Shown piece after piece: positions 41,182-52,322 of a DNA stretch of 64,000 nt; within the stretch, counting starts at the first letter, position 1, and each line of letters starts with the position of its first letter. The notes beneath the pieces are model-generated. The model ran no database searches. It worked only from the letters and a program-made list of their open reading frames with translations, and was not told where the DNA came from. Both the position numbers and the translations under genes were made by a program. The stretch is from Piscinibacter aquaticus. GTDB lineage: Bacteria; Pseudomonadota; Gammaproteobacteria; Burkholderiales; Burkholderiaceae_C. The stretch spans positions 1,426,001 through 1,490,000 of the forward strand of contig VOPW01000001.1 in the NCBI GenBank assembly GCA_007994965.1, given 5' to 3'.

Positions 41182-42830
41182 ATGACGACGACGCACGAGG
41201 TCTTCAACCAGTCCGCTCCGCTGGCCGACGTCAACCTGTACGCCGGCCACCGCGCTGCGTGACGCACTGGCCTTCCACCTGCCCGGCCGCGACGAGACCA
41301 CCAGCCTCGCGCAGGGCGAGCGCTGGGGCAGCACCGAGTGGCAGACGCATGCGCGGCTGGCCAACCTGCACCCGCCCCGGCTGCAGACGCACGACCGCTT
41401 CGGACACCGCATCGACCGTGTCGAATTCCATCCCAGCTACCACGCGCTGATGAGCGAGGCGGTGGGTGCCGGCCTGCATGGCCGGCCCTGGGCGCTCGGC
41501 CCCGGCGCGCACATCGAGCGCGCGGCCGCCTTCATGCAGTTCACCGAGTTGGAGCCGTCCATCCTCTGCCCGATCTCGATGAGCTATGCGGTGACGCCGG
41601 CGCTGCGTGCCAATGCCAAGGTCACCGAAGACTGGTTCGGCAAGCTCGCCAGCACCGCCTACGACCCGCGCCTCGTGCCCTTCACCGACAAGCCGGGCGT
41701 GACCATGGGCATGGGCATGACGGAGAAGCAGGGCGGCTCGGACGTGCGCGCGAACACCACGCGGGCGGTGATCGTCGAGCCCGCCTCGCCCTGGGGCGCC
41801 CGCGCCGAGATCACCGGGCACAAGTGGTTCTTCTCGGCGCCGATGTGCGATGCCTTCCTGATCCTCGCGCAGGAGGAGGGCGGCCTGTCGTGTTTCTTCC
41901 TGCCGCGGGTGCTGCCGGATGGCACGCTCAACGCCATCCGCATCCAGCGCCTGAAGGACAAGCTCGGCAACCACGCCAATGCCAGCTCGGAGGTGGAATT
42001 CCACGCCGCGAGCGCCCGGCGGGTCGGCGATGTCGGCCGCGGTGTCGCGCAGATCCTCGAAATGGGAACGCTGACGCGGCTCGACTGCGCGCTCGGCACC
42101 GCGGGGCTGATGCGCCATGCGCTGAGCGGCGCTGAACCACACGTCGCAGCGTCTGGCCTTCGGCAAGCGCCCGGTCGATCAGCCGCTGATGAAGAACGTG
42201 CTGGCCGACATGGCGCTCGAGTCCGAGGCCGCCACCGCGCTGGCGCTGCGCCTGGCCCGAGCGATCGACCGGCACGACGATCCGTTCGAAGTGCTGATGC
42301 GCCGCGTGCTGACGCCGGTGGCCAAGTTCTGGATCTGCAAGCGCGGCAGCCTGCTCGCCCAGGAGGCGATGGAGTGCCTGGGCGGTAACGGCTACGTCGA
42401 GGAAGCCGGTGAGGGCGTGATGGCGCGCATCTACCGCGAGATGCCGCTCAACTCGATCTGGGAAGGCGCCGGCAACATCATGGCGCTCGACCTGCTGCGT
42501 GCGCTGCGAGGTGGTGGGCAGGCGGGATCGATCGCAGAGGCGCTGGCCGCCGAACTCGCCACCGCGCGCGGCGCGAATGCCGCCTTCGACCGTATGGCCG
42601 AGGCGCTGCCGGCGCGCATCGATGCGGCGGTGGACGAATTCGAGGCGCGCCGCCTCGCGCAGGACGTGGCGCTCGCCGTTCAGGCCTCGCTGCTGCGCCG
42701 CCATGCGCCCGAGTTTGTCTTCGAGGCCTTCTGCCGTTCACGCCTGGCCGGCGACTGGGGTCAGGCCTTCGGCACCTTGCCGGCAGCCACGGCCTTCGAT
42801 CAACTCATCGCCCGCGCGATGCCCACCTGA
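41182..42830 (+). CDS. AidB-like acyl-CoA dehydrogenase (two frame breaks)
   Basis: The start MTTTHEVFNQSAPLADVNLY and the blocks RVEFHPSYHALMSEAVGAGLH, MGMTEKQGGSDVRANTT, GHKWFFSAPMCDAFLILAQ, FGKRPVDQPLMKNVLADMAL and ECLGGNGYVEE with IYREMPLNSIWEGAGNIMALD match AidB, the flavoprotein of the alkylation response, about 548 residues. Breaks near 41247 and 42137 look like indels in repetitive GC. No ada or alk gene is nearby, so here it may be an ordinary catabolic dehydrogenase; that remains open. Confidence 0.87.
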
Positions 42831-42838
42831 GGCGCTGC

Positions 42839-43771
42839 ATGCACCCGTTCATCCTCCACCACTACGCCAACTCGCCGTTCTCGGAGAAGGTGCGGCTGAT
42901 CTTCGGCGCCAAGGGCATGGCACGGCACTCGGTGCACATCCCGAGCGTGATGCCCAAGCCCGACTTGATCGCGCTGACCGGCGGCTACCGGCGCACGCCG
43001 GTGCTGCAGCGCGGCGCCGATGTGTGGTGCGACAGCGCCCTGATGGCGCGTGTGATCGACCGTGCGCAGCCCGAGCCACCGCTGTACCCGGCGGGCGTGG
43101 CTGGCGCCGCGAAGCTGCTGGCGCAGTGGGCCGACAGCACGCTGTTCTGGGCGGTGATCCCCTACACGCTGCAGCCGCAAGGCGTGGCCCATGTGATGGC
43201 CGGCGTGCCGCCCGAGGGCCTGAAGGCCTTCGCGGCCGACCGCGCACCCTTCACCGCCGGCATGGTGCGGCAGACGCCGGCCGACGCCACGGTGGCGCTG
43301 ACGCATTACCTCGGCTGGCTCGAAGAGCAACTGGCCGACGGGCGCGACTTCCTCTGCGGAGCGCAGGTCTCGATCGCCGATTTCTCGGTGGCGCATTGCG
43401 TGTGGTTCGTGCACCTCGCGCCGCCGATGACGACGATCTTCGGCGCGCATCCTCGCCTGCGCGCCTGGTATGCACGCATCACTGCCTTCGGCCACGGCAC
43501 GCCGACGCCGATGAAGAGCAGCGAGGCGATCGCACTCGCGGCCGCCACCGCCTCGCACGAGCCCTGCCGCGTCGAGCCGGGCCTGGGCTTCGAGGCGGGT
43601 GAGCCGGTGACCGTCGCGCCCATCGACTACGGCCGCGACCCGGTGGCAGGCACGCTGGTCGGCCTCGATGCCGACGAAGTGGTAATCCGCCGCCAGGATG
43701 AGCGCGCAGGCACGCTGCACGTGCATTTTCCCCGCATCGGTTTCCAGATTCGAAAGGACAGCAGGACATGA
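42839..43771 (+). CDS. Glutathione S-transferase with an extra C-terminal domain
   Basis: 310 residues, intact. Residues 1-80 are a thioredoxin-like GST domain (LHHYANSPFSEKVRLIFGAKG, YRRTPVLQRGADVWCDS), and residues 90-225 a helical GST C-domain (FLCGAQVSIADFSVAHCVWF). The final 75 residues (GFEAGEPVTVAPIDYGRDPVAG to VHFPRIGFQIRKD) form a separate, probably beta-rich module not present in ordinary 200-230-residue GSTs. The substrate is unknown. Coupled to the next gene (ATGA). Confidence 0.85.
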   Translation: MHPFILHHYANSPFSEKVRLIFGAKGMARHSVHIPSVMPKPDLIALTGGYRRTPVLQRGADVWCDSALMARVIDRAQPEPPLYPAGVAGAAKLLAQWADSTLFWAVIPYTLQPQGVAHVMAGVPPEGLKAFAADRAPFTAGMVRQTPADATVALTHYLGWLEEQLADGRDFLCGAQVSIADFSVAHCVWFVHLAPPMTTIFGAHPRLRAWYARITAFGHGTPTPMKSSEAIALAAATASHEPCRVEPGLGFEAGEPVTVAPIDYGRDPVAGTLVGLDADEVVIRRQDERAGTLHVHFPRIGFQIRKDSRT

Positions 43772-44677
43772 AGACCTTCCAGGGCCGCACCGCGGTCATC
43801 ACCGGCGCGGGTTCCGGTTTCGGCCTCGAACTCGCGTCTGGCCGTCGCGGCCGGCATGAACCTCGTGATGGCCGACGTGCAGCAGGATGCGCTGGACCGC
43901 GCGATGGCCGAGATCCGCGGCCTGGGTGCCCAGGTGCTCGGCTTCCGCCTCGACGTGGCCAAGGCCGCCGAGGTGGAGGCGATGGGCGCGGCCACGCGCG
44001 AGCGCTTCGGTGCGCCGCATCTCGTCTTCAACAACGCCGGCGTCGGCGCCGGCGGGCTGATCTGGGAGCACAGCCTGAAGGACTGGGAGTGGGTGGTCGG
44101 CGTCAACCTGATGGGCGTGGCGCATGGCGTGCGCGTCTTCACGCCGATGATGGTCGAGGCGGCGAAGACCGATCCGTCCTACGAGGGCCACATCGTCAAC
44201 ACCGCCTCGATGGCCGGACTGCTGAATGCGCCGAACATGGGCGTCTACAACGTCACCAAGCATGCGGTGGTGGCGCTCAGCGAAACGCTGTACCAGGACC
44301 TGCGCACGGTCACCGACCAGATCGGCGCCTCGGTGCTGTGCCCCTTCTTCGTGCCCACCGGCATCCACCAGAGCGAGCGCAACCGCCCCTCGGACATGAA
44401 AGAAGCCGCAGCGCGGCCGACGAAGAGCCAGCTGATCGCGCAGGCGATGAGCGACAAGGCCGTCACCAGCGGCAAGGTCACGGCGGCCCAGGTGGCGCAG
44501 TTCGTGATGGATGCGGTGCGCGAGAACCGTTTCTACATCTACAGCCACCCGAAGTCGCTGGCCAGCGTGCAGACGCGGCTCGAAGACATCATGCTCGGCC
44601 GCAACCCGACCGACCCCTTCGCGCTGAAGCCGGAGATCGGCGAGGGCCTGCGCAAGGCGCTGCGCGAGACGGACTGA
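43768..44677 (+). CDS. SDR-family oxidoreductase, cluster second copy (frame break near 43840)
   Basis: TAVITGAGSGFGLELAR, FNNAGVGAGGLIWEH, catalytic TASMAGLLNAPNMGVYNVTKHAVV and CPFFVPTGIHQSERN are SDR signatures. A loss of two bases near 43840 shifts the frame (LELARLAVAAGMNLVMAD when restored). About 303 residues. The C-terminal region with FYIYSHPKSLASVQTRLEDI resembles SDRs that follow acyl-CoA dehydrogenases. Substrate unknown. Confidence 0.87.
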
Positions 44678-45183
44678 TGGCACGCGCCGACGACCCGCCA
44701 GCGAACGGCCGCACCGAGGAAATCGAGCCGTTCTGGCTCGACTACCAGCGCACCTGCGGCATCAAGGTGGAAGGCTTCGCGGCCACGGCACTCGGGCCCA
44801 CGCGCGCCGTTTCCGACGAGCTCGCGCTGCTGGTGCGCAACGGCGTCAAGCGGGCGCATGCCACGCTCAAGCGCGAGTTCGAGAAAGACCTCGAGCCGCT
44901 GCCGGCACCGGGCGACCACCTCGTCGTCCTCGACGGCGCCGGCCACCCGCGGGCGATCGTGCGCAACACCCACGTGGAGCTGCGCCACTTCCGCGACATC
45001 GACGACGAATTCGCCTTCACCGCCGGTGAGGGCGACCTGACACTGCACTGGTGGCTGGTGGCGCACCGCCAGCAGTGGTCGGAGCAGGCCGAGCGCGAGG
45101 GCTTCGAGATCGGCGAAGACAGCGAACTGGTGCTGGAGTTTTTCGATCTCGTCTGGCCGCAGCCGCAGGCCGAACCGGCATGA
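44677..45183 (+). CDS. ASCH-domain protein
   Basis: 168 residues, intact. The ASCH fold is seen in VKRAHATLKREFEKDLEPL, PAPGDHLVVLDGAGHPRAIVRNTHVEL and FRDIDDEFAFTAGEGD, followed by HRQQWSEQAEREGFEIGEDSELVLEFFDLVW. ASCH proteins resemble RNA-binding PUA domains; a few hydrolyse acylated nucleosides. Overlaps both neighbours, so it is translated with the SDR and flavoprotein. Confidence 0.87.
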   Translation: MARADDPPANGRTEEIEPFWLDYQRTCGIKVEGFAATALGPTRAVSDELALLVRNGVKRAHATLKREFEKDLEPLPAPGDHLVVLDGAGHPRAIVRNTHVELRHFRDIDDEFAFTAGEGDLTLHWWLVAHRQQWSEQAEREGFEIGEDSELVLEFFDLVWPQPQAEPA

Positions 45184-46399
45184 CGGCACGCGCCGTCGTG
45201 GTCGGCGGCGGGCCGGCGGGGCTGATGGCGGCCGAGGCGCTGGCCGCGGCGGGCGTTTCCGTCGATCTGTACGACGCCATGCCGTCGGTGGGCCGCAAGT
45301 TTCTGCTCGCGGGCAAGGGCGGGCTCAATCTCACGCACAGCGAGCCGCTGGAACCGTTCATCGGCCGCTATGGCGCCGCGCACGAGCGCGTTGCGCGGTG
45401 GCTGGAGGCCTTGAGCCCGCAGGCGCTGCGCGATTGGGCGAAGGGGCTGGGCGTGGACACCTTCGTCGGCAGCTCCGGCCGCGTCTTCCCGACCGACATG
45501 AAGGCCGCGCCGCTGCTGCGCGCCTGGCTGCACCGGCTGCGTGCCTCGGGCGTACGGCTGCACATGCGGCACCGCTGGCTGGGCTGGAGCGAGGCCGGCT
45601 TGCGCTTTGACTCGCCGATTGGCGAAGTCATCGTGCCCGCGGATGCCACCGTGCTCGCGCTCGGCGGCGCCAGCTGGGCGCGGCTCGGCCCGATGGCGCC
45701 TGGGTGCCGCTGCTGGCGGACCGCGGCGTGGCCGTCGCGCCGCTGCGGCCATCGAACTGCGGTTTCGACGTGGCGCGCTGGAGCGATCACCTGCGCACGA
45801 AGTTCGCCGGCGCGCCGCTGAAGAATGTCGCGCTGCGCTGCGGCGACTTCGCCCAGCGTGGCGAGTTCGTGCTGACCGAGACCGGCATCGAAGGCAGCCT
45901 CGTCTATGCCGCCTCGGCCACCGTGCGCGAAGCGATCGCGACGCAGGGCCGCGCGGTCATCGAGGTCGACCTGCTGCCCGAGCGCACCGCCGAGTTCGTG
46001 CGTGACGAGGTGGCGCGGCCGCGCGGCTCGCGCTCGATGTCCACGCACCTGAAGAGCCGGCTCGGCCTCGATGGCGTGAAATCCGCGTTGCTTCACGAGC
46101 TGCTGCCGCGTGAGACCTTCAACGATGCGGCGGCGCTTGCGGCGGCGATCAAGTCCCTGCCGATCACGCTGGTGACGGCGCGGCCGATCGACGAAGCGAT
46201 CAGCACCGCCGGCGGTGTGCGCCTCGACGAGCTCGATGGCGCCTGCATGCTGAAGCGCCTGCCCGGCGTCTTCTGCGCCGGCGAAATGCTCGACTGGGAG
46301 GCGCCGACCGGCGGCTACCTGCTCACCGCCAGCATGGCCAGCGGCTTTGTCGCCGGCCGTGGCGCAGCGGCCTTCATCGCTAGCACAGCGCGCAGGTAA
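45180..46399 (+). CDS. HI0933-like (TIGR03862) flavoprotein (frame break near 45698)
   Basis: An FAD-binding protein: AVVVGGGPAGLMAAEALAAAG (GxGxxG), GRKFLLAGKGGLNLTHSEP, SGRVFPTDMKAAPLLRAWL, ATVLALGGASWARLG and a C-terminal GVFCAGEMLDWEAPTGGYLL that holds the flavin. One C missing near 45698 separates the two halves (GPDGAWVPLLADRG restored). About 406 residues. Activity unknown. It ends the supercluster. Confidence 0.88.
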
Positions 46400-46468
46400 C
46401 GATTCGCTGACACCCCTGTGGCACACTGCGCCGCTTTTCGAGACCGCCCCTCGCGGGCCTGAGCCGTT

Positions 46469-48805
<2,337 letters not shown>

Positions 48806-48817
48806 TCCGCGTCGGGC

Positions 48818-49175
48818 TCAGGCCGCGAAATCGCGCGGCTGCAGCTCGATCGGCTGGCCGTGCGGCGTGCGCTCGGCGGCGTGTTCCCAGGCGTGGCGGG
48901 TGCGCGCGAGTTCGTCGGGCGAGCTCGCGCCTTTCTCGGCCACCAGCGTCTCCAGCGCCGCGAGCCAGTGGCGGTAGTAGGTGTCGCCGAGATCGGCGTC
49001 GCCGCTGGCCTGGGCCTTCGTGATCTCCGCCGAGAGCGCTTCGGCCCACTCGGGCCAGTGAACAGTCCGCGCTGGTGCAGCGTCACCGCCATCGCGAAGG
49101 CGTGTGCTTCCCAGGGCTCGCGGAAGACCGGCTCGTCGCCGCACATCGGCTGGCCGGGCAGGGCGGGGGCTTCAT
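48818..49175 (-). CDS. Nitrile hydratase accessory protein (p14K-like; frame breaks near 49062 and at the N-terminus)
   Basis: The ATG at 49175 overlaps the beta-subunit stop. The body, read across breaks, is ALPGQPMCGDEPVFREPW, EAHAFAMAVTLHQRGLFT, WPEWAEALSAEITKAQASGD, LGDTYYRHWLAALETLVAEK and DELARTRHAWEHAAERTPHG. This resembles the N-terminal half of nitrile hydratase beta subunits, as expected of the small chaperone that inserts cobalt. The break near 49062 is CCTGG read as CTGG on the coding strand. Confidence 0.83.
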
Positions 49176-49831
49176 GCGGGCTCCAGATAGTCGTCCCAGG
49201 CGTCGATCGAGACGCTGAGGCCGGGCTGCGCCTCGTCGCCCCACAGTTCGCGGCCGTCGAAGCGCACGGCGTAGAGCCACTGCGGCCGCTCGCCGAGGCC
49301 CTGTGCATTCGTGTCGGCGAAGACATGCGTGCCATGCACTCGCTCGACGGTGCCGATGCGGCCGGCGGCATAGGAAGGCAGGCGGGTGTGGTGGTCGACA
49401 CGGCCGGTGCGGGTGCGCACGAGGTCGCCCACCGCGAAGCGCGCGGCGGTCGTGGCGGGGCGCTCGGTGGCCGAGCCGCGAGCGAGCACGGCCGGCACAT
49501 CGGCGGCACGCAGCACGCGGGCCAGCGGCTTCGGTTCGATCTGCACGCGCGCCTCGGCCATCTCCTGCTCGGTGACGAGGCCGCGTTCGACCATCAGCTT
49601 CGCGAGTGCTGCCAGCCAGATCTGGTAGTAGCTGAGCGACGCATAGTCGCGCAGCGTCTCGCGCGCGCTGCGGCTGGCGTCGATGTTCCAGCTGCCGGTG
49701 GCGCCCATCGCCAGCGTGAGGGCGAGGGCCTTCGGCTCCCAGGCCGCGTGCCAGAGCTCGCCTTCGGGCTCAGGGATCACGCGGCCGAAGCCTTCGCGGC
49801 CGCCGAGATCGGCATGGGTCGTGTAGCTCAT
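49172..49831 (-). CDS. nthB: Nitrile hydratase, beta subunit
   Basis: 219 residues, intact. Family marks: [27 protein letters not shown]-like [66 protein letters not shown] and [21 protein letters not shown]. It forms the heterodimer with the alpha subunit that hydrates nitriles to amides. Start overlaps the alpha stop. Confidence 0.93.
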   Translation of the reverse strand: MSYTTHADLGGREGFGRVIPEPEGELWHAAWEPKALALTLAMGATGSWNIDASRSARETLRDYASLSYYQIWLAALAKLMVERGLVTEQEMAEARVQIEPKPLARVLRAADVPAVLARGSATERPATTAARFAVGDLVRTRTGRVDHHTRLPSYAAGRIGTVERVHGTHVFADTNAQGLGERPQWLYAVRFDGRELWGDEAQPGLSVSIDAWDDYLEPA

Positions 49832-50479
49832 GCCGCCTCCTCAGCAGGCTGCTTCGGCAGCCCGGTGCCGATCATCGAGTCGCGCGTGACGAGTTCGGCC
49901 AGCTGGTCTTCGCTGAAGCCCTCGGTGCCCGCGGGCCGCATCGGGATCACGAGATAGCGCACCTCGGCGGTGGAGTCCCAGACGCGGATGCGCGTGGCCT
50001 CGGGCAGCGTCACGCCGAAATCGGCCAGCACGCCGCGCGGATCCTGACCGCGCGCGACCGATAAGGCGCGCTCTTGTACTGTGTGGGGGCAGGCCCAGCA
50101 CCGGCCACGGATAGCAACTGCACAGCGTGCAGACCACCATGTGGTGTTCGTCCGCCGTGTCGAACAGCGCCACCATGTGCTCGCCCTGGCGGCCGGTGTA
50201 GCCGAGCGAGGCGATCGCCGCCGTGGCGTCGCGCTTGAGCCAATCGGCGAAGGCCGGGTCGGCCCAGGCCTTGGCAACCACGCGTGCGCCGTTGCGCGGG
50301 CCGATCTTCGTCTGGTAGGTGTCGATCAGCACGTCGAGCGCGGCCGGGTCGATGTAGCCCTTCTGGGAGAGCACGGTCTCCAGCGCGCGCACGCGCAGAT
50401 CCATCTCGCCGAGCTCGCTGTGATCGTGGTCGTGGTCATGGTCGTGGTCGTGATCGTGATCGTGGTGGTCGTGTGCCAT
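49828..50479 (-). CDS. nthA: Nitrile hydratase, alpha subunit, cobalt type, with His/Asp-repeat N-terminus (two frame breaks)
   Basis: The metal-binding claw is [18 protein letters not shown], with Cys 117, Cys 120, Ser 121 and Cys 122. Thr in CTLCSC marks the cobalt-dependent subclass (iron enzymes have CSLCSC). Residues 3-20 are nearly pure alternating His and Asp, an unusual extension. Breaks near 50085 and 50042 divide [15 protein letters not shown] from [21 protein letters not shown]; the tail [20 protein letters not shown] and RDSMIGTG is canonical. About 217 residues. Confidence 0.92.
50420..50476. repeat. Imperfect hexamer repeat coding for the His/Asp tract of nthA
   Basis: On the plus strand the unit GTGGTC/GTGATC recurs about nine times with few changes. 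It encodes alternating His and Asp codons on the minus strand. Such repeats can change length by slippage. Confidence 0.75.
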
Positions 50480-50518
50480 GCGGCGATCGTAGCGAGGCCT
50501 TCGCTACAGTGCGAGCCC

Positions 50519-51592
50519 ATGCAAGCCCTGCAGATCCATGCCGGCCCGCGTGCGCTTCGCCATCTGCGCGAGCGCGGGCTTCGCCCCGACGACATCCGCG
50601 CCATCCCCGCCGCCGCAGGCGGCCCCAAGGGGCTGATCCTCAATCCGCTCGATCGCTTTCTCTTCGGCCAGTGGCTCGCGAAGAGCACGCACAGCGTGCA
50701 CCTGCTCGGCGCCTCGATCGGCGCCCGGCGCATGGCAACGGCCTGCCTTCCCGACCCAGACGCCGCCTTCGAGCAGCTGGCGCACGACTACATCGGCCAG
50801 ACCTACGAGCACGCGCCGGGCAAGCCGCCGAAGGCCTCACGCGTCAGCGAGGTGTTCGGCGCCAAGCTGGCCGAGCGCTTCGGTCTCTGCGAGGCCGAGG
50901 TGCTGGGCCACCCGCATTACCGGCTGCATGTGTTCACCAGCCGCGGCCGGCATCTCCTCGGCCGCGAGGGCAAGCTGCGCACACCGCTGGGCTACCTCGG
51001 CGCCTTCGCGACCAATGCGCTGAGCCGCAAGGCCATGGGCGGCTGGCTGGAGCGGGTGATCTTTTCCGATGCGCGCGAGCCGCTGCCGGTGCACCTGAAG
51101 GATTTCCGCACCCACGTCGTGCCGCTGGCGGCGAACAACCTGCAACCGAGCATCCTCGCCAGTTGTTCGATCCCGTTCTGGCTGCAGGCGGTGCACGACA
51201 TCCCCGGCGGGCCACGCGGCGCCTACTGGGACGGCGGCATCACCGACTACCACCTGCACCTCGACTACGCGTCGATGCACGAAGGCCTGGTGCTCTATCC
51301 GCACTTCCAGAAGACGGTGATTCCGGGCTGGCTGGACAAGGCTCTGCGCCACCGCCACCGCGCCACGGCGCACCTGGACAACGTGATCGTGCTCTCGCCT
51401 CGCGCCGAGTGGATCGCCACGCTGCCCGACGCCAAGCTGCCCGACCGCAACGACTTCAAGCGCTACGGCGACGACCTGCCGGCGCGGGTGGCCGCCTGGA
51501 GCCGCGCCGTGGCCGAGAGCCGGCGGCTGGCCGACGACTTTGCGCAGTGGTTGGCGCGGCCCGGCTCGATCGAGGTGCAGCCGCTGGCCTGA
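50519..51592 (+). CDS. Patatin-like phospholipase
   Basis: 357 residues, intact. Oxyanion loop GGPKGL, nucleophile elbow GASIG near residue 65, and catalytic Asp in YWDGGITDYH near residue 240 form the Ser-Asp dyad of patatins. PHFQKTVIPGWLDKALRHRHR is a subfamily block. It hydrolyses acyl chains from lipids; the precise substrate is unknown. It diverges from the nitrile hydratase genes, with only 39 bases between starts. Confidence 0.88.
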   Translation: MQALQIHAGPRALRHLRERGLRPDDIRAIPAAAGGPKGLILNPLDRFLFGQWLAKSTHSVHLLGASIGARRMATACLPDPDAAFEQLAHDYIGQTYEHAPGKPPKASRVSEVFGAKLAERFGLCEAEVLGHPHYRLHVFTSRGRHLLGREGKLRTPLGYLGAFATNALSRKAMGGWLERVIFSDAREPLPVHLKDFRTHVVPLAANNLQPSILASCSIPFWLQAVHDIPGGPRGAYWDGGITDYHLHLDYASMHEGLVLYPHFQKTVIPGWLDKALRHRHRATAHLDNVIVLSPRAEWIATLPDAKLPDRNDFKRYGDDLPARVAAWSRAVAESRRLADDFAQWLARPGSIEVQPLA

Positions 51593-51694
51593 GCCGCGAG
51601 CGGCGCGAGCAACACAACTTTGCGTTCGGTGCGGCAACCGGATGCGCAGCCATGCGTTGAAGGGTCGTGCCTGTCACCGAACCAGGAGAAGCTC

Positions 51695-52142
51695 ATGCCC
51701 ATGCAACGCCCTCTCACGCTGACCGCCGCCGTGCTCGCCGCGATCCTCGCCGCCGGCTGCGCCGTGCACCCGTCGACGCGCCCCGCGCCGCCGACGCCGT
51801 CGGCCTACCGCGTGGAATACGGCCGGTGCAGAGCATCGACCTGGTGCGCGCCGAGAGTCAGACCACCGGCGGCGGCGCGCTGCTCGGCGGCCTCATCGGC
51901 GCCGTGGTGGGCCGGCAGATCGGCAGCGGCTCCGGGCGTGATGCCGGCACGGCGGTCGGCGCCGTGGGCGGCGCGATCATCGGCAACCAGATCGAGAAGA
52001 ACAACCGCGGCGCGCGCGACTTCTATCGCGTGAGCATCGTCACCCAGCAGGGCCAGTGCGCAGCTTCGACTACCAGCAACTGGCCGATCTGCGTGTCGGC
52101 GACCGGGTCCGCATCGAGGGCGATCAGGTCTACCGTTACTGA
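51695..52142 (+). CDS. Glycine-zipper 2TM outer-membrane lipoprotein, SlyB/Pcp type (two frame breaks)
   Basis: The signal ends at lipobox LAAGC. After a break at 51828 (CCAGGTGC read as CCGGTGC) it continues VQSIDLVRAESQTTGGGALLGG. Two glycine-zipper hairpins follow, GGLIGAVVGRQIGSGSGRDAG and GAVGGAIIGNQIEKN. A second break at 52058 (CCAGG read as CCAG) leads to VRSFDYQQLADLRVGDRVRIEGD and a stop at 52140-52142. About 149 residues. The family stabilises the outer membrane. A good ribosome-binding site AGGAGAAG precedes the ATG at 51695. Confidence 0.87.
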
Positions 52143-52144
52143 AA

Positions 52145-52150
52145 TACAAT
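52145..52150 (+). promoter_or_regulatory. Possible -10 element for the thrS leader
   Basis: TACAAT, one mismatch from TATAAT, directly after the lipoprotein stop and 37 bases before the leader peptide start. No convincing -35 lies 16-18 bases upstream, so the promoter is uncertain. Confidence 0.4.
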
Positions 52151-52186
52151 CTTGGCTTCGATCACACCATCAAGGACGAGAAAGGC

Positions 52187-52234
52187 ATGACGGTTATGAC
52201 ACCGCGGACTACGCGCTGGGCCTCGAAGGTCTAG
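52187..52234 (+). CDS. Threonine-rich leader peptide upstream of thrS
   Basis: A 15-codon open frame, [15 protein letters not shown], with four threonine codons among the first nine, including an adjacent pair (ACT ACG). A Shine-Dalgarno GAGAAAGG lies just before the ATG. It is followed 47 bases later by a terminator-like hairpin directly before the threonyl-tRNA synthetase gene. This is the layout of a ribosome-mediated attenuator in which stalling at Thr codons, when charged tRNA-Thr is scarce, would favour readthrough. Its expression is inferred. Confidence 0.6.
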   Translation: MTVMTPRTTRWASKV

Positions 52235-52280
52235 CACAGCTGCGCGCGTCGATCTTCATTTTTCGTCCCTGTTCATCCAA

Positions 52281-52310
52281 GGCGCGGCACGGTCCGCGCC
52301 TTTTTGTTTT
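52281..52310 (+). terminator. Rho-independent terminator/attenuator before thrS
   Basis: GGCGCGG (52281-52287) pairs perfectly with CCGCGCC (52294-52300) around the loop CACGGT, followed by TTTTTGTTTT. It lies 12 bases upstream of the thrS start and inside the leader transcript. The leader stretch near 52240-52250 (CTGCGCGCG) could compete for one arm. Confidence 0.8.
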
Positions 52311-52322
52311 CGGAGTCACACC

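Noticed and set aside
50420..50476. CRISPR-like or regulatory tandem repeat
   Set aside because: The hexamer repeat is explained as the coding sequence of the His/Asp tract of nthA; no spacers exist.
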